Shown in pieces: positions 1 through 6,531 of a stretch of DNA of 32,394 nucleotides. Location of the stretch: positions 1 to 32,394 of the forward strand of contig JASBUW010000100.1 in the NCBI GenBank assembly GCA_030147755.1, written 5' to 3'. The notes under the pieces are model-generated. The model was not told where the DNA came from, searched no databases, and saw only the letters and a program-made list of their open reading frames with translations. The position numbers were made by a program, and so were the translations under genes. The DNA comes from Parachlamydiaceae bacterium. Its GTDB lineage: Bacteria > Chlamydiota > Chlamydiia > Chlamydiales > Parachlamydiaceae. Within the stretch, counting starts at the first letter, position 1. The number at the start of each line of letters is the position of its first letter.

Positions 1-64
1 TGGGATCTTTACATATGGAAAAATGAGTAAGTATACGATACCTCTGAATTTGATTTTCTGACAT
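1..64 (-). CDS. 5' end of an unknown gene running off the left edge
   Basis: On the minus strand an ATG at 64-62 opens a frame of 21 codons (MSENQIQRYRILTHFSICKDP) that stays open to the window edge. A strong ribosome binding site, GGAGGT on the minus strand (68-73), sits four bases before the ATG, which is the main reason to accept so short a piece. The gene is divergent from the LuxR-type gene that starts at 244. Too little protein is visible to name a family. Confidence 0.55.
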   Translation of the reverse strand, partial: MSENQIQRYRILTHFSICKDP

Positions 65-203
65 ATTACCTCCAAATTAAGGTAAAGTCATCTCTCAAAT
101 TCAGACTTTATGAAAAGGAATATTTTGATGCGCTAGCCCTGGAGTAGTTTCTACTCAATTTACTAAAAAACAAGAAAATGATTTAATTTTATTCAAATAA
201 TTA

Positions 204-209
204 TATAAT
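204..209 (+). promoter_or_regulatory. Possible -10 box for the LuxR-type gene
   Basis: A TATAAT hexamer lies 35 bases before the ATG at 244 in a very AT-rich stretch. No good -35 hexamer is seen at the expected spacing, so this could be chance. A small hairpin (142-147 paired with 151-156, loop of three) lies upstream in the same divergent intergenic region. Confidence 0.3.
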
Positions 210-243
210 GTTATGTTTACAAATTTGAATAAACAGGTTTTAT

Positions 244-1116
244 ATGATGATGAAAGATTGGGATTCCTTACTAGAAATTTCCTCTCAAAAAGAGGAGAAA
301 ATTCAAAAAATCCTTAAGCCCTTAAAAGATTATTTTGACATTGATGCCCTTGGATATTTTAAAACTTCTCCTAAAGGCCAATTCTCTTATTTGACTAATA
401 GACCGGAGACCATGAGGGAGTATATAAAAAATGGGCTTGTAGCTAAAGATCCTTTCTACCGTCATCCTAATTTTTATCAAAATCAATTGATCGTCTTAGA
501 TTCTACTCTTTTACATCATGAAGCTTTAGATGGCGAAGTACGGGATTTTATTAGTCATGAGGCGGGTTATAGAGGAGGACTTTTTTATTTAAATGTATCC
601 AGCAGTGGAGTAGAAGGATACGAGTTTGGATATCATGCAGATTCAGCACGGATCTATCAATTTTTTCAAGATAAGATCCTTTTTGAAGCCTTTCTCTCTT
701 TTTTCAAAAAAGAAATGCAAGATCTTATTCATCTAGCTGAAAGAAGTTCTGTGTCTCTAATGGAAGAAATGGGAGAGCTTTTTTTGCGTCCACCCACTGT
801 CATGACAACATTGGAAGAAAATCATAAACGAGAATTCTTAAAAGCGATAGGGCTTGCTAACACAGAGTTCATGACACTTCACTTAACTCCTCGAGAATTG
901 GATTGCATTGCCCTCTATCTTCAAAGGAAAACAGCTCCAGAAACAGGCAAAATTCTTCATCTTTCGACGCGAACAGTAGAAAATCACTTTGAAAATATTA
1001 AGCAAAAGCTGAATTGCCATCACAAATCTGAAATATATGAAAAAATGAAGCAGATTGTGGCTCAAGGTTATTATCTGCCTCAACTAGGCAGATTTTTTGG
1101 TAGTTTGAACAGCTAA
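244..1116 (+). CDS. LuxR-family transcriptional regulator
   Basis: Predicted DNA-binding regulator of 290 residues. The C-terminal part (about residues 215-275) has the LuxR/GerE helix-turn-helix pattern: LTPRELDCIALYLQRKT, then TGKILHLSTRTVENHFENIK and QKLN. The N-terminal 180 residues resemble neither a receiver domain nor a clear membrane sensor. They could be a PAS/GAF-like or autoinducer-binding-like sensory domain, but no ligand residues can be named. The start is the first of two consecutive ATGs; AGG lies six bases upstream. The last 36 or so codons occur again, broken, at 1889-1997, so the gene once had a neighbouring paralogue. The target genes are unknown. Confidence 0.8.
   Translation: MMMKDWDSLLEISSQKEEKIQKILKPLKDYFDIDALGYFKTSPKGQFSYLTNRPETMREYIKNGLVAKDPFYRHPNFYQNQLIVLDSTLLHHEALDGEVRDFISHEAGYRGGLFYLNVSSSGVEGYEFGYHADSARIYQFFQDKILFEAFLSFFKKEMQDLIHLAERSSVSLMEEMGELFLRPPTVMTTLEENHKREFLKAIGLANTEFMTLHLTPRELDCIALYLQRKTAPETGKILHLSTRTVENHFENIKQKLNCHHKSEIYEKMKQIVAQGYYLPQLGRFFGSLNS
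1007..1116 (+). repeat. Copy 1 of a duplicated LuxR 3' end
   Basis: This 3' end of the LuxR-type gene reappears at 1889-1997. Over the 97 or so best-aligned bases I count six substitutions and one deleted base. The two copies are in the same orientation and flank the toxin-antitoxin pair. Confidence 0.85.
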
Positions 1117-1152
1117 AGATCGCTATTGCATTGAAAGGACCATTTTGGGTTT

Positions 1153-1497
1153 TTAATTCTGCCTCAAATCCAAAGCAACTTTCAAAGCCTCTTCTACCGT
1201 AAACATAGTACTTGAGTCTATAGAATCTATTTTAGAACCCATTCTTCGACTATCCAAGGCTCTAAGTTGATCTAACAAAACCTTACATTCTCTACCTTTA
1301 ATGATAATTTTAGCTTCGAAGGGATAAACGTTTTTCATTTTGCTAGTAATGGGAGCAGCAATAACGCGTGTTCCTCTTTTGTTCTGTGAGTTATTGGATA
1401 AAATTAAGCAAGATCTCGTTTTTTGTATTTCAGTTCCAATTGTCGGATCTAGCTGTATCCAATAAATATCACCTCTTTTCGGATAATTATTATCCAT
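1153..1497 (-). CDS. MazF/PemK-family toxin (endoribonuclease)
   Basis: Predicted mRNA-cleaving toxin of a type II toxin-antitoxin pair. The family pattern is clear: an N-terminal KRGDIYWIQLDPTIGTEIQKTR, then CLILSNN, VIAAPITSK and a late LLDQLRALDSRRM segment. The length, about 114 residues, fits MazF. The frame extends six codons further to 1515, but I prefer the ATG at 1497-1495. It overlaps the antitoxin stop as ATGGATAA and has GGAAAG upstream, the usual arrangement for translational coupling in such pairs. The antitoxin gene lies immediately upstream on the same strand. Expression is probably autoregulated by the antitoxin-toxin complex, as known for this family. Confidence 0.88.
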   Translation of the reverse strand: MDNNYPKRGDIYWIQLDPTIGTEIQKTRSCLILSNNSQNKRGTRVIAAPITSKMKNVYPFEAKIIIKGRECKVLLDQLRALDSRRMGSKIDSIDSSTMFTVEEALKVALDLRQN

Positions 1498-1795
1498 ATT
1501 TTGATTTCTTTCCATTTTCCTTTGAATTTCTTAACCAGTCCCAGTTTTCACCATTATCCAAATCGCTTACATCATCTAATGAATTCCATTCTCGCAGAAC
1601 ATCTATTCGATCAGCATCTTGACTTGCAGCTTCATAAGCTGCATCTAATTCTTGTTCTTTCTTAATTTTCTCCTCATCCAAAGCTTTACGAATAGCATTA
1701 GAAATGAACTGACTTATACCGCCTTTGCTAGCATGAGAACATAAACTTTTTTTTAAATCTTCAGGAATAGAAAAGGTCATATTTCTGTGTCTCAT
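1490..1795 (-). CDS. Ribbon-helix-helix antitoxin
   Basis: Likely partner of the MazF-like toxin. The N-terminal 40 residues look like a ribbon-helix-helix DNA-binding domain: MTFSIPEDLKKSLCSHA, then GGISQFISNAIRKALDE. The following 55 residues are charged, fitting a toxin-binding tail (EWNSLDDVSDLDNGENWDWL). I chose the ATG at 1795 rather than the in-frame GTG at 1801, because AGGAG lies five bases before the ATG and would overlap the GTG. The 3' end overlaps the toxin start by eight bases. About 90 bases of AT-rich DNA upstream could hold the promoter and operator. Confidence 0.82.
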   Translation of the reverse strand: MRHRNMTFSIPEDLKKSLCSHASKGGISQFISNAIRKALDEEKIKKEQELDAAYEAASQDADRIDVLREWNSLDDVSDLDNGENWDWLRNSKENGKKSKYG

Positions 1796-1888
1796 AAACA
1801 CTCCTTTTTCTTTAATTAAACTTAACTACGTAATTAAGTAGTAGATAAATATTTTAACTCAAATTGATAAGAGACAAAATTCCTCATT

Positions 1889-1997
1889 AGCTGAATTGCC
1901 ATTACAAATCTGAAATATAGAAAAAATGAAGCAGATTGTCGCGCAAGGTTACTATCTGTCTCAATTAGGCAGATTTTTTGGTAGCCTAAGTAATTAA
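1889..1997 (+). pseudogene. Broken 3' remnant of a second LuxR-family gene
   Basis: This stretch matches the end of the LuxR-type gene (1007-1116) at roughly 93 percent over about 97 bases, including the GRFFGSL end and a stop codon. One T is missing relative to copy 1 (at about 1919), which shifts the frame, and no 5' part exists. Among six substitutions, four are synonymous and two change residues (H to Y, P to S). This suggests a paralogue that lived under selection before being broken, not a fresh insertion duplicate. The toxin-antitoxin pair occupies the place where the rest of the copy would be. Confidence 0.8.
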
Positions 1998-2018
1998 AAA
2001 GAATTTTTTATTCTTTTT
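1996..2018 (-). terminator. AT-only hairpin at the accC stop
   Basis: Nine bases (1996-2004) pair with 2010-2018 around a five-base loop, reading AAAAAGAAT/ATTCTTTTT on the minus strand and ending in a U-rich arm. It overlaps the accC stop codon (2010-2008). With no GC pairs beyond one it would be a weak terminator at best. Confidence 0.35.
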
Positions 2019-3369
2019 CGAAGCGACACCCTTGCGCAATGAGTCCATCAATATAGGTCAAATCGAAGTCCGCATTGAGAAAATTCGGGTCTTCCATCAT
2101 ATACAAATGAAAGGCAATCGTAGAATTGACACCCCCAATATGGAATTCACGCAAAGCACGTTTACCCACGGCAATAGCTTCTGCACGGTCTTTGCCTTTG
2201 ACAATCAGTTTGGCGATCATCGAATCATAATTAGGCGGAATCGAATAACCCGAATAGCAAGCACTATCGACACGCACATGTGGACCACCTGGTGGCAAAT
2301 AATACTCCAATTTACCCGGTGAAGGAGAAAAATTCTGCTTAGGATTCTCCGCATTAATACGAAACTGAATGACATGTCCATTAAAGAGAATGTCTTTTTG
2401 TTCATGTTTTAATTTTTCCCCTTGGGCTATACGCAATTGTTCGCTAACAAGATCGACTCCTGTGAGCTCTTCTGTGACGGTATGCTCTACTTGAATGCGC
2501 GTATTCACTTCCATGAAATAGAAGTTGTGATCCTTATCCAGCAAAAACTCGACGGTTCCAGCAGAAAAATAATTGGCAGCTTTCACTACACTGACGGCTG
2601 CTTGACCTATCTTTTGACGCATTTTAGGTGTCAGAGCCGGACTCGGTGATTCTTCAATCAATTTTTGACGTCGTCTTTGCGTGGTACAATCACGTTCCCC
2701 TAGATGAATATAATTGCCATATTTGTCGCCCAACACTTGTACTTCAATATGGCGCGGATTCATAATCATTTTTTCTAGATAGACATCCGGATTGCCAAAA
2801 CTCACTTCCGCTTCTGCACGCGCTGCTGCAAACTGTTTCGTGAATTCCTCTTCATCGTGCGCAATGCGAATCCCTTTTCCACCACCCCCTGCAACGGCTT
2901 TGATGAAAACAGGAAATCCCACTTTTTTTGCTTCTTTGATCGCTTGTTTGATATCGACAACAACACCGTCCGATCCTGGGATGACAGGACAGCCCGCTGC
3001 TTTGGCGGTTGCTTTTGCTTTCGCTTTATCTCCTAACAGTGCAATCGCCTGTGGAGAAGGGCCAATAAAGTTGAGTCCACAGCTTTCGCAAATCGACGCA
3101 AAATTCGCATTTTCGCTTAAAAATCCATAACCAGGATGAATCGCATCGGCTCCCGTAATTTCGCAAGCAGACAAAATATTGGGAATTTTGAGATAAGATT
3201 TATGAGAAGGCGCCTCTCCAATACAAATCGCTTCATCCGCATGCAACACATGCAAAGCCTCTGCATCGGCTTGTGAGTAGACGGCAACGGTTTGCAAACC
3301 TAAATCGTGGCAAGCGCGAATAATACGAACGGCAATTTCGCCGCGATTAGCAATCAAAACTTTTTGCAT
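2008..3369 (-). CDS. accC: Biotin carboxylase subunit of acetyl-CoA carboxylase
   Basis: Carboxylates the biotin carried on AccB using ATP and bicarbonate, the first half-reaction of acetyl-CoA carboxylase in fatty-acid synthesis. The 453-residue length is typical. It opens with QKVLIANRGEIAVRIIRACH, has the ATP-grasp glycine loop KAVAGGGGKGIRI (about 158-170), the ERDCTTQRRRQKLIEESPSP segment, and the active-site stretch EVNTRIQVEH (about 285-295). The ATG lies three bases after the accB TGA, so the two subunits are surely co-expressed. In Chlamydia the order rpe-efp-accB-accC is conserved; there accC is followed by ribosomal genes, whereas here accessory DNA follows. Confidence 0.97.
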   Translation of the reverse strand: MQKVLIANRGEIAVRIIRACHDLGLQTVAVYSQADAEALHVLHADEAICIGEAPSHKSYLKIPNILSACEITGADAIHPGYGFLSENANFASICESCGLNFIGPSPQAIALLGDKAKAKATAKAAGCPVIPGSDGVVVDIKQAIKEAKKVGFPVFIKAVAGGGGKGIRIAHDEEEFTKQFAAARAEAEVSFGNPDVYLEKMIMNPRHIEVQVLGDKYGNYIHLGERDCTTQRRRQKLIEESPSPALTPKMRQKIGQAAVSVVKAANYFSAGTVEFLLDKDHNFYFMEVNTRIQVEHTVTEELTGVDLVSEQLRIAQGEKLKHEQKDILFNGHVIQFRINAENPKQNFSPSPGKLEYYLPPGGPHVRVDSACYSGYSIPPNYDSMIAKLIVKGKDRAEAIAVGKRALREFHIGGVNSTIAFHLYMMEDPNFLNADFDLTYIDGLIAQGCRFEKE

Positions 3370-3372
3370 ACA

Positions 3373-3888
3373 TCAATTCTCGGTAATTCGAAAGAGTTTA
3401 GTACCAAATTCAACTGGCTGACCTGTTTCCATTAAAACTTCTGCCACCGTTCCTGCGGCATTTGCTTTGATTTCATTCATCACTTTCATCGCTTCAATAA
3501 TACAGACAACAGTATTTTTATCGACTTTATCTCCTACTTTAATAAAAGCAGGATCTTCAGGTGAAGGAGAGGTATAAAAAGTGCCGACCATGGGAGAAGT
3601 GACATAAGAGCTATTCGCATCTTCTTTCACCGGTTCTGCTGTAATAGGAGATGAAATGCGCCCGGCCGGCATTTCAGAACCTCTTGATAATGCTTGATCA
3701 GCACGATTCCAATTCATCGATTGCTTGAAGCTTTCATCGACTAGATCAAATGAAGAATCAGGTACTCGTCCTCCCATTTGCTCTTCACGTTCAATTGTCA
3801 ATTCAAATTCATCTTTTTTTAAAATGATGCGCTTGGTGCCTGTGCGCCCCATCGCTGTCATGAGCTCTTTAATTTGTTTTAATTCCAC
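3373..3888 (-). CDS. accB: Biotin carboxyl carrier protein (BCCP)
   Basis: Carrier subunit of acetyl-CoA carboxylase. The C-terminal biotinyl domain carries EAMKVMNEIKA with the acceptor lysine at about residue 135, 36 residues from the end as usual. The N-terminal part (MELKQIKELMTAMGRTGTKR) matches BCCP, and a Ser/Pro/Ala-containing linker joins the two. The start is GTG (3888-3886) with AAGGG upstream; the next ATG would cut into the conserved N-terminus. It is co-transcribed with accC, three bases downstream, and preceded by the DUF924 gene 46 bases away. Confidence 0.96.
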   Translation of the reverse strand: MELKQIKELMTAMGRTGTKRIILKKDEFELTIEREEQMGGRVPDSSFDLVDESFKQSMNWNRADQALSRGSEMPAGRISSPITAEPVKEDANSSYVTSPMVGTFYTSPSPEDPAFIKVGDKVDKNTVVCIIEAMKVMNEIKANAAGTVAEVLMETGQPVEFGTKLFRITEN

Positions 3889-3934
3889 TTCAATTTCCCT
3901 TTATCCTTAAATGAATTGTTAGTTAAGACAACCT

Positions 3935-4798
3935 CTAAAACGCAAAACCCCGTCCCCATTGCTTTAAAAATAGGGTTTCTTCAGGAGTTGATTGTCTTCT
4001 TAAAGCGACATTACGATGAGGAAAGCGTCCAAAACGTGCGATTTGTTGCTGATGAGCAATGGCATAACGCAAAAATTCTTTCATATAAAACTTCATCCCG
4101 GGAGGTGACTCCATCAGCAATTGCTGATATAAACGCACAGACAGTGCTTGCATTGCGGGATCTTCCGCATGTTCTAAAGGCAGATAAAAAAAAGCTCTTT
4201 CTATGGGATATAAGTCTTTATCATCCCCTTTTTGAAGCCCTTCTAAAACGAGTCCTCTTGCCATGGGATCCAACTGATAGGCTTGCGATTGATTGCGATA
4301 AATATGACGTGGGAACTGATCTAACAATAAAATCAAAGCGAGTCGTCCTTTGGGAGTTTCGCGCCAGCTGTTGTATTCTCCGCGAGCCGCATTCATCATA
4401 TCCTGCATGAAATTTTGCCGAATCAAGCGATCGATTTCAGGAGAAGCTGCAAACCATAGCTGTTTTTTATCTTCGGGAAAATAATTGGGTCCAGGTAGGA
4501 TTCCAAACCAAAAATCTATAATCTCTGCACTGCGATCAAGAGGCGCGGGAACAATAGGCAAAACAGAATTTTGATTTTCTAAAGGCATAGGCGCACCAGG
4601 CACACCGGGCACAGGTACAACAGGCACCGGTTTAGCAAGATGCCCTGGTGGAGGTATAGGGACTGCTGACGGCAATCGCGCTTCTGTCGGTAAAGGGGGT
4701 GCACTTGTTTCTACTTCCATCACTTGCGCATGCAGAAACAGCGGAGCTAAAAAAAATAGCAGACCTTTGGCAAGCTGCTTGGGACAATAGACTTTCAT
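3935..4798 (-). CDS. Exported DUF924-family protein
   Basis: 287 residues with an N-terminal signal-peptide-like segment: MKVYCPKQLAKGLLFFLAPL, then FLHAQ, charged then hydrophobic and ending at an AQ-type cleavage site near residue 25. Next comes a Pro-rich linker (PLPTEARLPSAVPIPPPGH and further Pro/Val repeats, to about residue 85). From about residue 89 the sequence follows the DUF924 family: EIIDFWFG, LWFAASPEIDRLI, LALILLLDQFPRHIYR, ERAFFYLPLEHAED and RFGRFPHRN. The family's biochemical role is unknown to me, and ordinary members are cytosolic proteins of about 180 residues without a leader. AGGAG sits six bases before the ATG. It is inserted between efp and accB, which are adjacent in Chlamydia. 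Confidence 0.85.
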   Translation of the reverse strand: MKVYCPKQLAKGLLFFLAPLFLHAQVMEVETSAPPLPTEARLPSAVPIPPPGHLAKPVPVVPVPGVPGAPMPLENQNSVLPIVPAPLDRSAEIIDFWFGILPGPNYFPEDKKQLWFAASPEIDRLIRQNFMQDMMNAARGEYNSWRETPKGRLALILLLDQFPRHIYRNQSQAYQLDPMARGLVLEGLQKGDDKDLYPIERAFFYLPLEHAEDPAMQALSVRLYQQLLMESPPGMKFYMKEFLRYAIAHQQQIARFGRFPHRNVALRRQSTPEETLFLKQWGRGFAF

Positions 4799-4815
4799 GC
4801 GGTGCTCCTAGCTGC

Positions 4816-5370
4816 TTAGACGCGTTGAATATACTCATCCGTTTTCGTATCGACCTTAATGATATCCCCAGTCTCAATAAAAGGAGGCACCTCTATTTTG
4901 GCTCCTGTTTCTAAAATGGCTAGTTTTGTTCCTCCGACTGACAATCCCTCATCATCTGAATGCGTTTTAGCCACCATGAGCTCTAAAAACTGCGGAAGTT
5001 CAACAGCAAAAATCGTATCGCCATAAAAGAACGCTTTCAGCTCAACGCCCTCTTTCAAAAAATTGACTTTATTTCCCACAATCGGCGCAGGCACTAAAAC
5101 TTGATCTAAATTCACGACATCTAGAAATAAAAAACCTTCCCCTTCCGGGTAAAGAAACTCTAAGCGACGTTCAGCTAATGACACGTCTTTGATCGGTTGG
5201 TTGAGCTTGAAATTTTTCTCAACGATGTCATTGGAATTTAAGTCTTTTAACTTGGTTTTAATAAAAGGAGTTCCTTTTGGAACGGTCACTTTAACGCTGG
5301 ATTCGACGCGATAAAGCTTGTTATTGATCGAAATGGTCATCCCGGGAGTAAGTTGATTACTTGTCGCCAT
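4816..5370 (-). CDS. efp: Translation elongation factor P
   Basis: EF-P binds between the P and E sites and relieves ribosome stalling at proline-rich stretches. Length (184) and the three-beta-barrel sequence fit the family: LTPGMTISINNKLYRV at the start, FLDVVNLDQVLVP in the middle, and GAKIEVPPFIETGDIIKVDT with EYIQRV at the end. The tip loop that normally bears the modified lysine reads VPKGTPF, placing the candidate lysine at residue 32; the more usual loop is PGKG. Chlamydia encodes EF-P of this type near accB. AAGGA precedes the ATG by about four bases. It lies 17 bases upstream of the DUF924 gene, whose product is rich in prolines. Confidence 0.95.
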   Translation of the reverse strand: MATSNQLTPGMTISINNKLYRVESSVKVTVPKGTPFIKTKLKDLNSNDIVEKNFKLNQPIKDVSLAERRLEFLYPEGEGFLFLDVVNLDQVLVPAPIVGNKVNFLKEGVELKAFFYGDTIFAVELPQFLELMVAKTHSDDEGLSVGGTKLAILETGAKIEVPPFIETGDIIKVDTKTDEYIQRV

Positions 5371-5400
5371 AATTCCTTATAAAAATTAAAGTGCTTGATT

Positions 5401-6159
5401 TTATCCTTTTTGAGCAGCTGCACGCATTGCTTTGATCGCCTCTGCCATATTAACAGCATGATAGAGGCTTGTTCCCGCTACAATGACATTGGCCCCCGCT
5501 TCTACACAACGTCCTACGTTATCTTGATTCACACCCCCATCCACTTGGATATCAAAAGGAGGCAATTCTTGGTCTTTGGGATGGTCGCCGCGCGGAGTAA
5601 TTCCTCCCGCACGAATGTCGAGCCGATTGCACACATCACGTGTAAATTTGACTTTTTCGAGCACTTCTTCCATGAAAGACTGTCCGCCAAATCCGGGAAA
5701 AACGGTCATGAGAAGAATCAAATCACATTGATCGAGGAATTTGGGGATCATAGACATAGAAGTGTCAGGATTAAAAGCTAAGCCGGCGCGTACATTGCAT
5801 TTGCGAATATAGGCTAGAGTTTCTTCCACATCTTCGGTGGCTTCAAAGTGAAAGGTAATACTGTCTGCACCAGCTTCCACAAAGCGTTCAATATAATCAA
5901 AGGGATTATAGATCATGAGATGTACATCGAGAAACAAATCGGTCGAACGATTAATGGCAGCAACGGCTTGGGGTCCCATGGTGATATTGGGCACAAAATT
6001 CCCATCCATGATATCAAGATGAAGGGCATCGGCGCCTGCTTGTTCAGCGCGTTTAGCCTCATCGGCTAAATGCCCAAAGTCTCCAGCTAAAATGGAAGGT
6101 TCAATTCGGACGGGTAATTTACGATGCATGATGATCCATTGTAATTGAATTTCCTTCAT
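5401..6159 (-). CDS. rpe: Ribulose-phosphate 3-epimerase
   Basis: Interconverts ribulose 5-phosphate and xylulose 5-phosphate in the pentose phosphate pathway. TIM-barrel markers are present: EPSILAGDFGHLADE, HLDIMDGNFVPNITMGP, HLMIYNP, HFEATE, MTVFPGFGGQSFM, IQVDGGVN and EAGANVIVAGTSLYHA. An extra segment (about residues 184-203, GGITPRGDHPKDQELPP) precedes the DGGVN strand. The longest frame starts at 6159, but an ATG at 6129 (MHRKLPVRIEPS) fits the family N-terminus better. Neither has a convincing ribosome binding site, so the start is uncertain. It is the first gene of the minus-strand run rpe-efp-DUF924-accB-accC. Confidence 0.94.
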   Translation of the reverse strand: MKEIQLQWIIMHRKLPVRIEPSILAGDFGHLADEAKRAEQAGADALHLDIMDGNFVPNITMGPQAVAAINRSTDLFLDVHLMIYNPFDYIERFVEAGADSITFHFEATEDVEETLAYIRKCNVRAGLAFNPDTSMSMIPKFLDQCDLILLMTVFPGFGGQSFMEEVLEKVKFTRDVCNRLDIRAGGITPRGDHPKDQELPPFDIQVDGGVNQDNVGRCVEAGANVIVAGTSLYHAVNMAEAIKAMRAAAQKG

Positions 6160-6199
6160 TCATAACTGGAAATGAATTCAAAAGTCAAGTGAGGTTTTG

Positions 6200-6218
6200 T
6201 ACACAAGCAACTTCAAAA
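6200..6218 (+). repeat. 19-bp direct repeat, copy 1
   Basis: The 19 bases TACACAAGCAACTTCAAAA occur here and again, identical, at 6381-6399. The pair brackets the XRE-like relic. They may be ends of a small decayed mobile element. Confidence 0.85.
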
Positions 6219-6249
6219 CTTTGAAAAATTAAGTATTAAGGAGAATGGT

Positions 6250-6357
6250 TTAAAGGAATAGACGATAATCAGTCTTAAAAACTACAGCTAATTTTTTAGC
6301 TATGCTTTTCCCAATCGATCTCTCACCGTTTTCCATTTTGTAAACTCCCAGATTTAA
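6250..6357 (-). pseudogene. C-terminal relic of an XRE/Cro-type HTH regulator or antitoxin
   Basis: The minus strand encodes NLGVYKMENGERSIGKS followed by IAKKLAVVFKTDYRLFL and a stop. This is the recognition-helix and last-helix signature of XRE-family domains (pattern KxENGxRxI...AKKLAxxFxxDYRLFL). The frame is closed by a TAA at 6360-6358, directly next to a seven-base homopolymer run, so the N-terminal half is missing or frameshifted. An internal ATG exists at 6336, but 28 residues would not make a whole domain. Such proteins are often antitoxins or phage-type repressors; which one cannot be told. Confidence 0.6.
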
Positions 6358-6380
6358 TTACCCCCCCTTCACGAGATATA

Positions 6381-6399
6381 TACACAAGCAACTTCAAAA
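6381..6399 (+). repeat. 19-bp direct repeat, copy 2
   Basis: Identical to 6200-6218. This copy runs into the hairpin at 6389-6416, so its ACTTCAAAAA half also forms one stem arm. Confidence 0.85.
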
Positions 6400-6416
6400 A
6401 TCGGTTTTTGAAGTTG
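6389..6416. repeat. Perfect 12-bp hairpin
   Basis: CAACTTCAAAAA (6389-6400) pairs perfectly with 6405-6416 around a TCGG tetraloop. A T-rich stretch follows on the plus strand. No gene ends here from the left, so it is more likely an element end or regulatory hairpin than a gene terminator. Confidence 0.7.
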
Positions 6417-6531
6417 TTATAAATTTTTTTAGTTTGATTTTATTTATTGATTTCGTATATTAAATTAGATCTTTAACAAAAATATGATAAAATTAATCTT
6501 TTCTACAAAAGAAAAATAAATAAGTCAAATT

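Larger units (their letters stand above)
6160..6531. other. Divergent intergenic region with relic gene and repeats
   Basis: This 372-base gap separates rpe (minus) from the 41-residue-repeat gene (plus). It holds two direct repeats, a degraded XRE-type regulator end, a run of seven C's (6361-6367) and a strong hairpin, listed separately. For the rightward gene a possible promoter is TTGATT (6434-6439) with TATATT (6456-6461), a 16-base spacer; this is weak evidence. Confidence 0.7.

Noticed and set aside
3916-4410. A 164-residue plus-strand open frame
   Set aside because: It lies antisense inside the DUF924 gene, which has family motifs, a signal-like leader and a good ribosome binding site.
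6389-6416. Terminator for a plus-strand gene
   Set aside because: No gene ends here from the left; the hairpin coincides with a direct repeat and lies between divergent genes.
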